Origin: Oscillibacter sp.
GTDB taxonomy: Bacteria > Bacillota > Clostridia > Oscillospirales > Oscillospiraceae
Length of the DNA: 5,679 bases
Assembly: GCA_017447005.1 (NCBI GenBank)
Contig: JAFSOM010000511.1
Location: 1-5,679, forward strand
Reading direction: 5' to 3'
In this document: positions 1-5,679 of the stretch, one piece after another
How the letters are laid out: every line of letters starts with the position of its first letter
How positions within the stretch are numbered: the stretch's first letter is position 1
Notes under the pieces: generated by a model
Seen by the model: only the letters and a program-made list of their open reading frames with translations
What the model was told of the DNA's origin: nothing
Databases searched by the model: none
Translations under genes and position numbers: made by a program

Positions 1-63
1 CCGGTCATTCATGACATTCATCTCGGAGACTGGAATTATGTGATTTCCACTCTCAATCGCTGA
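1..63 (+). CDS. possible C-terminal end of an unidentified plus-strand gene
   Basis: In plus frame 1 the window opens with 20 codons ending HLGDWNYVISTLNR and a TGA at 61-63. The residue mix looks like a real protein end, and the frame is open to the left edge. If genuine, the gene is convergent with the defence operon and marks the end of the island or a neighbouring mobile gene. I do not recognise the family. With only 20 codons, chance cannot be excluded. Confidence 0.25.
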   Translation, partial: PVIHDIHLGDWNYVISTLNR

Positions 64-263
64 TTCTTTCCTGTGCGATAATTCCTACGTGATTGTTTTA
101 TTTTTGCGCAAGTCCTTAACACATATGCCTTCAAAGGAGTGGGCTTGGAGGAATAAATATTCATACTGATTCCGGTATAAAGAGTAGATAAGCCGAATGG
201 AGAAATGCGCTACAGCCTGATTTGCGCTCTTTGGCATAGCGACGCTTTAAATCGGAATTAGTA
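64..263. other. non-coding gap after the defence operon
   Basis: About 200 bases lie between the HerA stop and the possible plus-strand gene end. The stretch is AT-rich and holds the inverted repeat noted at 161-266. I saw no hairpin followed by a T run, no tRNA and no remaining part of the nucleotidyltransferase. A 51-codon minus-strand frame (85-237) has no ribosome binding site and is not accepted as a gene. Confidence 0.5.
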
Positions 264-266
264 TCA
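161..266. repeat. imperfect inverted repeat flanking the region just after the HerA stop
   Basis: Positions 161-176 (tcatactgattccggt) pair with 251-266 (atcggaattagtatca) as inverted arms, matching at 13 of 16 positions, with 74 bases between them. The right arm includes the HerA stop codon. There is no run of T on the minus strand after the left arm, so this is not a normal intrinsic terminator. It could be a long mRNA 3' structure or the end of a former insertion. Chance similarity is possible. Confidence 0.35.
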
Positions 267-2105
267 GACATCAAATAACATTCCATAAACAGCTCGAATC
301 GGATTGTCAGGCATTTTTTCAACGTCGACATCAGATAAGAGTTCTCGATAGAATTTATTTACGTCATCGTCTTCAAGAATCCATTCAACTTGATTGTTTA
401 TAAGAACGGCCCGGCAAAGTTCTTTTGTTTGAAACAGAGTCCAATCATGATGTCGGGCAAGTTTTCCTATTAAACTGTGCGTAGTTGCAAAGTTCATGGA
501 GTTTTGTAACCTGTCTATTAGCTCATCCCATTCATCAGTCACATTGGGTACATCAAGGTCGGTAATATCAGATACCTTGTTATCCTCCAGATCATCTTGA
601 TGCACCCTCAAAGTAAAAGGGATGTCGTTAATCTCCGGATCACTGCTTCTCGGAAGTGGCTTTGCATCGCATATCCGTACAATAGAATCGTTTGGAAATG
701 CTTCGCCGCAGACAATAGCGTGTTGCTTTTCCAATGCACTCATTTGGAGGTAAAATGTATCATTGGAAATTCGGAGAACTCCTCTAAGGAATTCCATGTC
801 CCGTTTACTGGTAATTTTATGCATGATTACCGAGTTACATTGGCTGACGATTGCATAAGAGAGCATAGAAGGAACCTGCGAAGCAATCATTAGCCCAATG
901 CCAAACTTGCGTCCTTCACGGGATATCTTATCTATATAGTAACTTCCCAGTTTGCTTTCCTCGGCGTCTGTATTAATATACCTGTGCGCTTCTTCCAACA
1001 CCAAGGTCAGATGCGTATTGTCCGTTCTTCCGCTCTTGTGTTCGTAAATCGCTTTGAAGAGCAGGTATACCACAATATCGAGCGAGTCGCTGGACACTTG
1101 AAGGTCAAGAATGATTACCTTCTTATTGTTTGTAGCCTTCTCATTGTTTGCAGGGAAAATCGCCTCCACTGTATCCTTACCATCAGTGGCATTGATAACA
1201 TTCATCAAGCTATCATCTTCCACAATGCCGTCAATGCGAAGATTCATCGTGCGGAGATAATTGTTGAGTTGATTTTTCGAGATGTTATCCTTATGCCCGT
1301 TTCTGTCATTATATGTGTTTCTGTCAATCCATTGCTCTATCTCCGCAGATAATTTCCGCAAATCCCATTTCTCGTTTCCGGCTTTTAATATGCCGATACA
1401 CTCTTTCAGCGCCGGATATTGTACGCCTTCCGCAGCCCTGAACAAACGGCCGTATTCCGGATTGCTGAGAATACTGTGGTGAAAACGAAGATTAGCGAAT
1501 GAAATATACTCCGCTTCCGATTCTTCAAAAGCGCTTCTGTATTCGCCGTTTACATCCAGAATGACAAATTTAATGTCCTTGTTCGGATTTTGACGGATAT
1601 ATCTCTGTATGACAGAAACAACCGTACATGTTTTGCCGCTCCCGGTATTTCCGAATACTCCCAGATGCTTACCAAAGAGAACATTAGGATTGTATCCAAC
1701 AGTTACGTCGGGATTATAAATGTAAGTTCCAATGGTGGGAGGAATCTGCGCGTTCCCCTTTGGTTCAAAAATATGGCTGAGTATTCGATGTTCAAGCCTG
1801 TATACTCCTGCTCCAATTAACGGATATTTATTCGTACCGAAAGAAAATTTCTCCGTTACGTCATCAAATACGCCGCTAATGGAAGCTGTGATGTAAACGC
1901 CGTTATCACTGTCATAAATTTCTTCCACAGTCATGACAAGTGTCCGGCCATCTACAAGTTTTGCGCCGACCAGAGAACCGACGGAAATATAGCCAGTAGT
2001 AAAACCAACGACATCCAGTTGACTGACTTTGGAATACTCGGATACTCTCACGAGAATGTTTGAACCCGTTATTTTTGCGATTTTTCCAATGATATTACTC
2101 CGCAT
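264..2105 (-). CDS. herA: HerA-type hexameric ATPase of a Sir2-HerA anti-phage system
   Basis: The 613-residue protein starts with a HAS-barrel-like beta domain (IIGKIAKITGSNILVRV and following, about residues 5-90). The RecA-type HerA/FtsK motor follows: Walker A GVFGNTGSGKTCTVV at 149-163, DVNGEYR at 184-190, a helical insertion at about 215-325, Walker B LTLVLEEAHRYI at 366-377, and IDKISREGRKFGIGLMIASQVPS (391-413), which holds the arginine-rich segment and the sensor glutamine of this family. The region after residue 490 is acidic, then mostly helical, and has no motif I recognise; it may bind SIR2 or another hexamer. In known Sir2-HerA systems HerA forms a hexamer that docks with SIR2 and supplies ATP-driven DNA translocation or helicase activity. 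GGTGA lies four nt before the ATG, and the start overlaps the SIR2 stop by 11 bp, so translation is probably coupled. All key motor residues appear intact. Confidence 0.93.
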   Translation of the reverse strand: MRSNIIGKIAKITGSNILVRVSEYSKVSQLDVVGFTTGYISVGSLVGAKLVDGRTLVMTVEEIYDSDNGVYITASISGVFDDVTEKFSFGTNKYPLIGAGVYRLEHRILSHIFEPKGNAQIPPTIGTYIYNPDVTVGYNPNVLFGKHLGVFGNTGSGKTCTVVSVIQRYIRQNPNKDIKFVILDVNGEYRSAFEESEAEYISFANLRFHHSILSNPEYGRLFRAAEGVQYPALKECIGILKAGNEKWDLRKLSAEIEQWIDRNTYNDRNGHKDNISKNQLNNYLRTMNLRIDGIVEDDSLMNVINATDGKDTVEAIFPANNEKATNNKKVIILDLQVSSDSLDIVVYLLFKAIYEHKSGRTDNTHLTLVLEEAHRYINTDAEESKLGSYYIDKISREGRKFGIGLMIASQVPSMLSYAIVSQCNSVIMHKITSKRDMEFLRGVLRISNDTFYLQMSALEKQHAIVCGEAFPNDSIVRICDAKPLPRSSDPEINDIPFTLRVHQDDLEDNKVSDITDLDVPNVTDEWDELIDRLQNSMNFATTHSLIGKLARHHDWTLFQTKELCRAVLINNQVEWILEDDDVNKFYRELLSDVDVEKMPDNPIRAVYGMLFDV

Positions 2106-3282
2106 GGTTCACCAACACTTTCCGGAGCATCTTTATGGCTTTCTCCTCATCCGTTTCCGCTGATATGTCGGGCAACATATGCGTTACAAAAACATGAAAA
2201 GACGCCAAAATCTTTCCTGTCAGCATATGAATATTCGGCATGCTCTTTTCAAGTTCGCTGATTCGCCGCACAAATTCTCCCCCTCCGTTGGGACTGCGGA
2301 GAAAGAAATAGAAGATGTTTTCCGGGTTTTCCAGCGCTTTGAAAAGAATATCGTTGATATGGTCATCGCCGTATTTATATCCCATGACCAGCACAACGTT
2401 TCGTCCCGTTTCCATCTCATTCAGCATATGCCTCATCAATTCGCTATAAGGCGCGGCATACGTTTGATAGAGCTTATTGGAGGTAGGATAAATCAGAACG
2501 CTATCCGTCTTGTCAATTTCAACTTTACCGTCTTTGAATCGAGGTTGCAGCTCTTTAATGGCGCCTTCTTCCGCAATCCAGTTGACAGAACCGTGAACTT
2601 TCACAAGAGAAGTTTTGTTCCCTGCGCTTAAAGTACGAGGGTCGAACTGCCGATTCACAAAGCCGGAAAAACCATCGTTATAGTCAATCCCCAACTTATC
2701 TAGCGAATATTCAAACGCCAAATCATAGTTCGGGGTATAAATACCGGTACGCGATAAGCAACCAAAGTTTCTGAGTTTCCGCAGAAACATTTCGTGATAG
2801 TCGAGTTTTCGGTAATCCACAGAATTGACAAAATTCTTAATCAGGTCGCCTTTGACCTCATCAATCAGCTTTGTAAAATCGCCTTCTTTTTCGGTATCCT
2901 TCACAATTTTGTGATAGGAGCGAATGGTAATGAGGGCGTTTAACTGCTCTTCAATTCCGCATAATCCGGCTCCAGCAACAGTTTGAATAATTCCCTTAAT
3001 GCCAGCGTATTCAGCTTTTTCAGCGTAATCGGAAAGGTTGAAACTTCCGGTATTCTGGGAACCCGCATATATGGAAGCGCCGTTGCCAAAAAGAAACAGG
3101 ACTCTGTCCAATATCATATGTTCGGCGAGTTTCAAGCGGAGGTCGGAAAACGCGGACGAGAGCATTGCAAAAGGTCTGGAATTGAAGTCGAGCGGTCTTT
3201 GAAACTCTTCTTCAGAAGGCATTTGCTCCTTTTCCAGTTGTCCCTTCACCTTATCCAATATATATTGGTCGTTATAAATCAT
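2095..3282 (-). CDS. sir2: SIR2-family NADase of a Sir2-HerA anti-phage system
   Basis: The 395-residue protein carries the SIR2 Rossmann-type NAD+ binding signs: VLFLFGNGASIYAG at residues 61-74 (the G-x-GAS loop), GIYTPNYDLAFEYSLD at 180-195 with Asn185 as the expected catalytic asparagine, and LVKVHGSVNW at 226-235 with His230 as the expected catalytic histidine. LIYPTSNKLY (263-272) and VLVMGYKYGDDHIND (297-311) close the NAD+ site, as in other defence SIR2 proteins. No zinc-binding cysteine quartet is apparent, consistent with a NADase and not a classic deacetylase. The N-terminal 55 or so residues and the C-terminal 60 are helical-looking and may mediate assembly. Its end overlaps the HerA start by 11 bp, the arrangement of Sir2-HerA, where infection triggers NAD+ loss within a large complex. 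Both catalytic residues are present, so it looks active. GGGGGTGAT 8 nt upstream supports the start. Confidence 0.93.
   Translation of the reverse strand: MIYNDQYILDKVKGQLEKEQMPSEEEFQRPLDFNSRPFAMLSSAFSDLRLKLAEHMILDRVLFLFGNGASIYAGSQNTGSFNLSDYAEKAEYAGIKGIIQTVAGAGLCGIEEQLNALITIRSYHKIVKDTEKEGDFTKLIDEVKGDLIKNFVNSVDYRKLDYHEMFLRKLRNFGCLSRTGIYTPNYDLAFEYSLDKLGIDYNDGFSGFVNRQFDPRTLSAGNKTSLVKVHGSVNWIAEEGAIKELQPRFKDGKVEIDKTDSVLIYPTSNKLYQTYAAPYSELMRHMLNEMETGRNVVLVMGYKYGDDHINDILFKALENPENIFYFFLRSPNGGGEFVRRISELEKSMPNIHMLTGKILASFHVFVTHMLPDISAETDEEKAIKMLRKVLVNHAE
3255..3268. repeat. 14-bp perfect palindrome inside the start of SIR2
   Basis: The sequence ccaatatatattgg is its own reverse complement. It lies in codons 5 to 10 of SIR2 (around DQYIL), 14 nt after the first base of the ATG. 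It could be a repressor operator placed just after the start or a short hairpin in the mRNA, but an AT-rich core makes chance occurrence plausible. Confidence 0.35.
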
Positions 3283-3290
3283 AACGATTC

Positions 3291-3299
3291 ATCACCCCC
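3291..3299 (-). promoter_or_regulatory. ribosome binding site of SIR2, at the recombination junction
   Basis: On the minus strand this reads GGGGGTGAT, a strong match to the anti-Shine-Dalgarno complement, 8 nt before the SIR2 ATG at 3282. It lies on the AT-rich side of the composition break, so it probably arrived with the SIR2 gene. It supports 3282 as the SIR2 start. Confidence 0.72.
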
Positions 3300-3306
3300 A
3301 TGCTGT
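3296..3306. other. inferred recombination junction between nucleotidyltransferase gene and Sir2-HerA cassette
   Basis: The nucleotidyltransferase family match ends at the serine codon 3304-3302, and the next codons no longer fit the S-D-x-D motif. By hand count GC is about 40 of 60 bases at 3301-3360 and about 22 of 60 at 3241-3300. Loss of homology and the composition shift coincide within a few bases. The exact point is inferred; no target-site duplication or terminal repeat was seen at this edge. Confidence 0.6.
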
Positions 3307-3429
3307 CTTTGGCGCAACCCTTGGCATACGAGCCGAACAGGACGGCGCGCCGGACGCCGTGCGCCGTGAAAATCGGATTCAGGATACGTTGAATTTCCGC
3401 TATGGAATACGCCGCGCCCATCGTGACCG

Positions 3430-3435
3430 CCTCCT
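3430..3435 (-). promoter_or_regulatory. ribosome binding site of the nucleotidyltransferase remnant
   Basis: On the minus strand this reads AGGAGG, 8 nt before the ATG at 3421. It decides the start of the remnant frame: an in-frame ATG at 3445 has no comparable site. The same AGGAGG and 8-nt spacing occur in front of the ATPase gene. A working site here suggests the remnant is still translated. Confidence 0.7.
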
Positions 3436-3456
3436 CTCGTTTCATTTGTCAGCGCT

Positions 3457-4059
3457 TTATGTAGCGGCGACGGCAAAGCCGCTGTTATGGCGGCGGCAAT
3501 GTTCGGAATCAATCACGGACACTTTGCAGTTCAGCCAAGAGAGCTTTTTCCGAATGCTCTCCTCCAATCCTGTCATAATAGTTGATTTAGGTCTTGTACG
3601 GCAACCGAAATTCCCTTCCAAAAAGAGAATCACTTGCAGTTGTTTCCCGTCCGCCGGAAGTTGCGAATCCGTCACGGCTTTCCATAATTCGGCTAATTCC
3701 TCCGCGGAATCGCTTCGAGAGGCTTTTGTCCACGCGCCGTACAAACACGCGATTGTGGAAGCGACTTTTTTCGCAATTTCAATATCAACGCTGTCTCTGT
3801 CCGTTTCATCCTGTCCCGGCGCACGTTTCGCCCTGCTGCTGTTATCCTTTCCGATACGCCACTGGTTTTCCGCCTCATGCCCAAGGCAGTTTTTGACCTC
3901 TATCATCTGAACGCGCCCCGGAGAGAGGGCGATAAAATCCACGCCCTTTCCCTCCGGCTGATAGGCAAAATGCCGCCTATAATACGCGGTTTCGTCGAAT
4001 TTCACGGCGTCGCCGTCGAAGGCGAAGCGCAGACCGCTTTCGTCAAGCGTCGTCGCCAT
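3457..4059 (-). CDS. small PD-(D/E)XK-like nuclease, probable effector of the upstream ATPase
   Basis: This 200-residue protein is not one I can name. Residues 38-57 read KGVDFIALSPGRVQMIEVKN, which fits a PD-(D/E)XK core: Asp41 on the first core strand and Glu54-Val55-Lys56 on the next, with Asn57 after it. The following helix, near DIEIAKKVASTIACLYGA (92-109), matches the usual position of the third conserved element. A later hydrophobic strand, LQVILFLEGNF (141-151), would complete the fold. No membrane segment or signal peptide is seen. The start at 4059 has AGGGG seven nt upstream and lies 17 bp inside the ATPase gene, which strongly implies coupled translation and a shared function. The inferred role is a DNA (or RNA) nuclease held in check or directed by the ATPase. 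It could instead be a non-catalytic partner with a degenerate fold; the assignment rests on motif reading alone. Confidence 0.68.
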   Translation of the reverse strand: MATTLDESGLRFAFDGDAVKFDETAYYRRHFAYQPEGKGVDFIALSPGRVQMIEVKNCLGHEAENQWRIGKDNSSRAKRAPGQDETDRDSVDIEIAKKVASTIACLYGAWTKASRSDSAEELAELWKAVTDSQLPADGKQLQVILFLEGNFGCRTRPKSTIMTGLEESIRKKLSWLNCKVSVIDSEHCRRHNSGFAVAAT

Positions 4060-5212
4060 AAATCAACCCCTGCTCTCTGTCGTACACCGCGTCGAACTCC
4101 TCTTTGACCGCGTTCCGTTCCAAATCCTCCAGCCGCGACGCGGATTCCAGCGTGACGGTTTCCGCGCCGTCCGCAGTCCGCGCTTTGTTCAGGGATAAGA
4201 AACGATATTCCAGATTCCCCGTACCCGCCTGAAACCGTTCGCCGTACTCCGCCGCGAGACCGAAATACTGCTGGACAAAATAATCATGCGTAGTAACGAA
4301 AACCTGCACGCCCGCGCCGGCCAGCGCGAGAATCGCCTTGACCAACGGCTCTACCATGCGGGGATTCATATTCGTTTCCGGCTCATCCCAAAACAGGATG
4401 GCCCCGTCCGAAAGACTGCCCGTGGAAACCAGATTCAACAGGGTCGCCAGTTTGCGGTAGCCTTCCGAAACCAAGCTCATGCGGAGTTCGCCGACGCCGT
4501 CCATGTCCAGATAAAACGCCTTGCCCTTTTGACGGACTTTCCCGCCAATCAGGGCTTCCATGTTTTGCGCTACTTTCTCCATTTCAGGGGAAAGCGCCTT
4601 TTTGCGCGGACGGTCAAGCAGACGCGCCAAATCGTAGTACGTTTCGTCAAAGGAAATATGATATTCCTCATACAAAGAAGCGAAATTCTCCGTTGAGGAA
4701 ATCATTTCCTTTGGCGGAACATACACAATTTTCGCAAAATCAAATTCCGTGAAAAGAATATTCGGAACTTGAAATTCATCATTGACTGCATTATCTGTTA
4801 TTTTTCTTTTGTCTCCAGTGAGTGAAAATCGTAACGATTCTTCACCATCGAAGTTCAGGGAAATCCGAGCAGGATTAGTGGTACGGAGATTGGACAGGTA
4901 TTTTATGCCTTCCTCATTATTCAAAGAGAATAAGTCTCGAAGTTTACGAAATAAATGCAAGTAACACAAGCCAAAGTCTGAATGTGTTAATGAGATAAAG
5001 CCTTTAGCCCGCTCCGTAACTTCAAGCTGTTTCTCAAAATTTCTTCTTGCCGCCATTTCAGGACAACTTGTCGCGCACGCATAGAGCAACTTAATGAGGG
5101 CGGTTTTTCCGGTACTGTTTTCCCCGCAGATGATATTCACATTCGGGGAAAATTCGGCGTCCAGCTTATCGAACAGCATGAAATTTTCCAGTTTCACGCC
5201 GTGAATTTTCAT
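4043..5212 (-). CDS. SMC/OLD-like AAA family ATPase, probably paired with the downstream nuclease
   Basis: The 389-residue protein starts with a typical ABC/SMC-like opening (IHGVKLENFMLFDKLDAEF), followed by Walker A GENSTGKT at residues 30-37. A signature-like segment LVSEGYRKLATLLNL occurs near 247-261, Walker B ILFWDEPETNMNP at 272-284, and a switch histidine in FVTTHDYFVQQYF near 305-317. This is the AAA_15/AAA_21 type of defence ATPase. No TOPRIM or other nuclease domain follows: the chain ends about 75 residues after the switch histidine, unlike full-length OLD proteins. It probably dimerises on ATP binding and controls an effector, which the 17-bp overlap with the nuclease gene suggests is that protein. 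The start is set by AGGAGG at 5221-5226, 8 nt before the ATG. Roughly residues 58-190 are encoded by markedly AT-rich DNA, while the rest of the gene is GC-rich. The ATPase class is clear; its role in defence is inferred. Confidence 0.88.
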   Translation of the reverse strand: MKIHGVKLENFMLFDKLDAEFSPNVNIICGENSTGKTALIKLLYACATSCPEMAARRNFEKQLEVTERAKGFISLTHSDFGLCYLHLFRKLRDLFSLNNEEGIKYLSNLRTTNPARISLNFDGEESLRFSLTGDKRKITDNAVNDEFQVPNILFTEFDFAKIVYVPPKEMISSTENFASLYEEYHISFDETYYDLARLLDRPRKKALSPEMEKVAQNMEALIGGKVRQKGKAFYLDMDGVGELRMSLVSEGYRKLATLLNLVSTGSLSDGAILFWDEPETNMNPRMVEPLVKAILALAGAGVQVFVTTHDYFVQQYFGLAAEYGERFQAGTGNLEYRFLSLNKARTADGAETVTLESASRLEDLERNAVKEEFDAVYDREQGLIYGDDA

Positions 5213-5228
5213 ATGCGCAACCTCCTTT

Positions 5229-5679
5229 TCACTCCATCGGCTTTATCATCGCCTCGACAAAGGCGATTTCGTCCGCCGTCAGACCGTACTTTTCGTACAG
5301 TTCCGCGTCCGTCCACGGCTTGCTGAAATCCTGTACAGGAACAAAGGAAAATGTGAATTTCGTTATCTGCTGTGTCATTGCGATTTGTGCAAGCAAAAAT
5401 CTGGCGAATTTCCCTTGAAGGTACTTAAAGTAGTGATTTGCTTCCGCTTCTGAATCAAATACGCCCGCTACCAGATAGGTTTCCGTGCAAGCGGTATTCG
5501 GCGGGAGTATTTCTGTTGTGGAAAGTACGCGGAATTGTCCGTTTTTATCCGGCTGTCCGGCGTGTTCTGCGCTAAGACGTGAAATAATGACCTTCCATTT
5601 GTCAATCCATTCTTGGGATTGCGGGATGTCCTTTCGGAAAAAGTATCCCATTCCGCCGTTATATCTCAGGTTAATGTCG
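5229..5679 (-). CDS. C-terminal part of an Eco57I-type restriction-modification protein (5' end outside window)
   Basis: The frame is open to the right edge of the window, so this is the last 150 or so residues of a longer protein. The first internal ATG (at 5651) is probably not the true start, because in-frame residues (INLRYNGG) continue upstream of it. The visible part resembles the C-terminal region of Eco57I/TaqI-like fused methyltransferase-endonucleases: a WIDKWKVIISR segment, then FRVLSTTEILPP, a region with YLVAGVFDSEAEANHYFKYL, and a closing QDFSKPWTDAELYEKYGLT...FVEAMIKPM block, which I recognise from memory as the typical ending of this family. This part normally helps target recognition; methyltransferase and nuclease motifs would lie upstream and cannot be checked. 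The family would methylate adenine in a target site and cut unmethylated DNA. The TGA stop is 16 nt before the ATPase start, implying one operon. The least certain point is whether the enzyme is complete and active. Confidence 0.72.
   Translation of the reverse strand, partial: DINLRYNGGMGYFFRKDIPQSQEWIDKWKVIISRLSAEHAGQPDKNGQFRVLSTTEILPPNTACTETYLVAGVFDSEAEANHYFKYLQGKFARFLLAQIAMTQQITKFTFSFVPVQDFSKPWTDAELYEKYGLTADEIAFVEAMIKPME

Larger units (their letters stand above)
3272..3421 (-). pseudogene. N-terminal fragment of an MNT-type nucleotidyltransferase (MntA-like), truncated before D-x-D
   Basis: This 49-codon frame begins MGAAYSIAEIQRILNPIF and continues VRRAVLFGSYAKGCAKDS. The phrase LFGSYAKG is the glycine-serine nucleotide-binding motif of minimal Pol-beta-type nucleotidyltransferases. 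Family members continue S-D-x-D about ten residues after GS, providing the metal-binding aspartates. Here the match stops at Ser40, and the chain ends MGVMNRYDL and a TAA, so the catalytic aspartates and the rest of the domain are missing. AGGAGG at 3430-3435, 8 nt upstream, favours this ATG over the earlier in-frame ATG at 3445. The nuclease stop is 35 nt upstream, so the gene belonged to the same operon. Family members often act as antitoxins that AMPylate HEPN toxins, but no HEPN gene is visible here. The stop lies 11 bp inside the SIR2 gene. I infer a broken gene; it may persist as a translated leader. Confidence 0.78.

Noticed and set aside
85..237. A 51-codon minus-strand frame starting MPKSANQ after HerA
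   Set aside because: It has no ribosome binding site, no recognisable motif, and is short enough to occur by chance.
2179..2631. A 150-codon plus-strand frame
   Set aside because: It is antisense to the SIR2 gene, whose motifs are unmistakable, and it has no motif of its own.
3470..3500. GC-rich short inverted repeats (gcggc/gccgc) near the nuclease stop, possible terminator
   Set aside because: The stems are about 5 bp, lie mostly in coding sequence and are not followed by a T run on the transcribed strand; the next gene's ribosome binding site follows closely.
3279..3512. A 77-codon minus-strand frame crossing the nuclease end and the remnant
   Set aside because: It is a shifted reading of the same DNA with an arginine-rich, unlikely composition; the alternative frame encodes the recognisable LFGSYAKG motif and has the AGGAGG site.
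3359..3910. A 183-codon plus-strand frame
   Set aside because: It lies antisense to the nuclease gene, has low-complexity residues typical of a shadow frame, and shows no family motif.
1..5679. CRISPR array, tRNA or retron-like RNA
   Set aside because: No regularly spaced direct repeats, cloverleaf-like stretch or reverse transcriptase motif was seen; almost all of the window is coding.

Overview
This window looks like part of a bacterial defence island, and every convincing gene is on the minus strand, so transcription runs from right to left. Mid GC content, strong AGGAGG ribosome binding sites spaced 8 nt from their starts, and tightly packed or overlapping genes suggest a Bacillota-like anaerobe. 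That is an inference from style; no taxonomic marker gene is present.

In transcription order the layout is: (1) 5679-5229, the C-terminal end of what looks like an Eco57I-type restriction-modification protein, entering from outside the window; (2) 5212-4043, an SMC/OLD-like AAA ATPase; (3) 4059-3457, a small PD-(D/E)XK-like nuclease whose start overlaps the ATPase end by 17 bp; (4) 3421-3272, a short N-terminal fragment of an MNT-type nucleotidyltransferase, cut off one residue before its expected D-x-D metal-binding motif; (5) 3282-2095, a SIR2-family NADase; (6) 2105-264, a HerA-type hexameric ATPase whose start overlaps the SIR2 end by 11 bp. Positions 1-263 hold no convincing minus-strand gene. 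A possible C-terminal end of a plus-strand gene lies at 1-63, and an imperfect inverted repeat lies at 161-176/251-266.

The SIR2 and HerA genes match the known two-gene Sir2-HerA anti-phage system, in which the two proteins assemble and NAD+ depletion and HerA-linked DNA activities protect the population. The ATPase and small nuclease look like a second ATPase-effector pair that I cannot assign to a named system; this is the best candidate here for something undescribed. The restriction-modification protein would be a third layer.

The clearest structural event is at about 3298-3304. There the nucleotidyltransferase frame stops matching its family and base composition falls from about 67% GC (3301-3360) to about 37% GC (3241-3300), directly in front of the SIR2 ribosome binding site. 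The simplest reading is that a Sir2-HerA cassette replaced or interrupted the 3' part of an older nucleotidyltransferase gene, leaving an operon fusion in which the remnant acts as a short leader ORF overlapping the SIR2 start by 11 bp. I saw no obvious promoter in front of SIR2, so the cassette probably relies on transcription from upstream.
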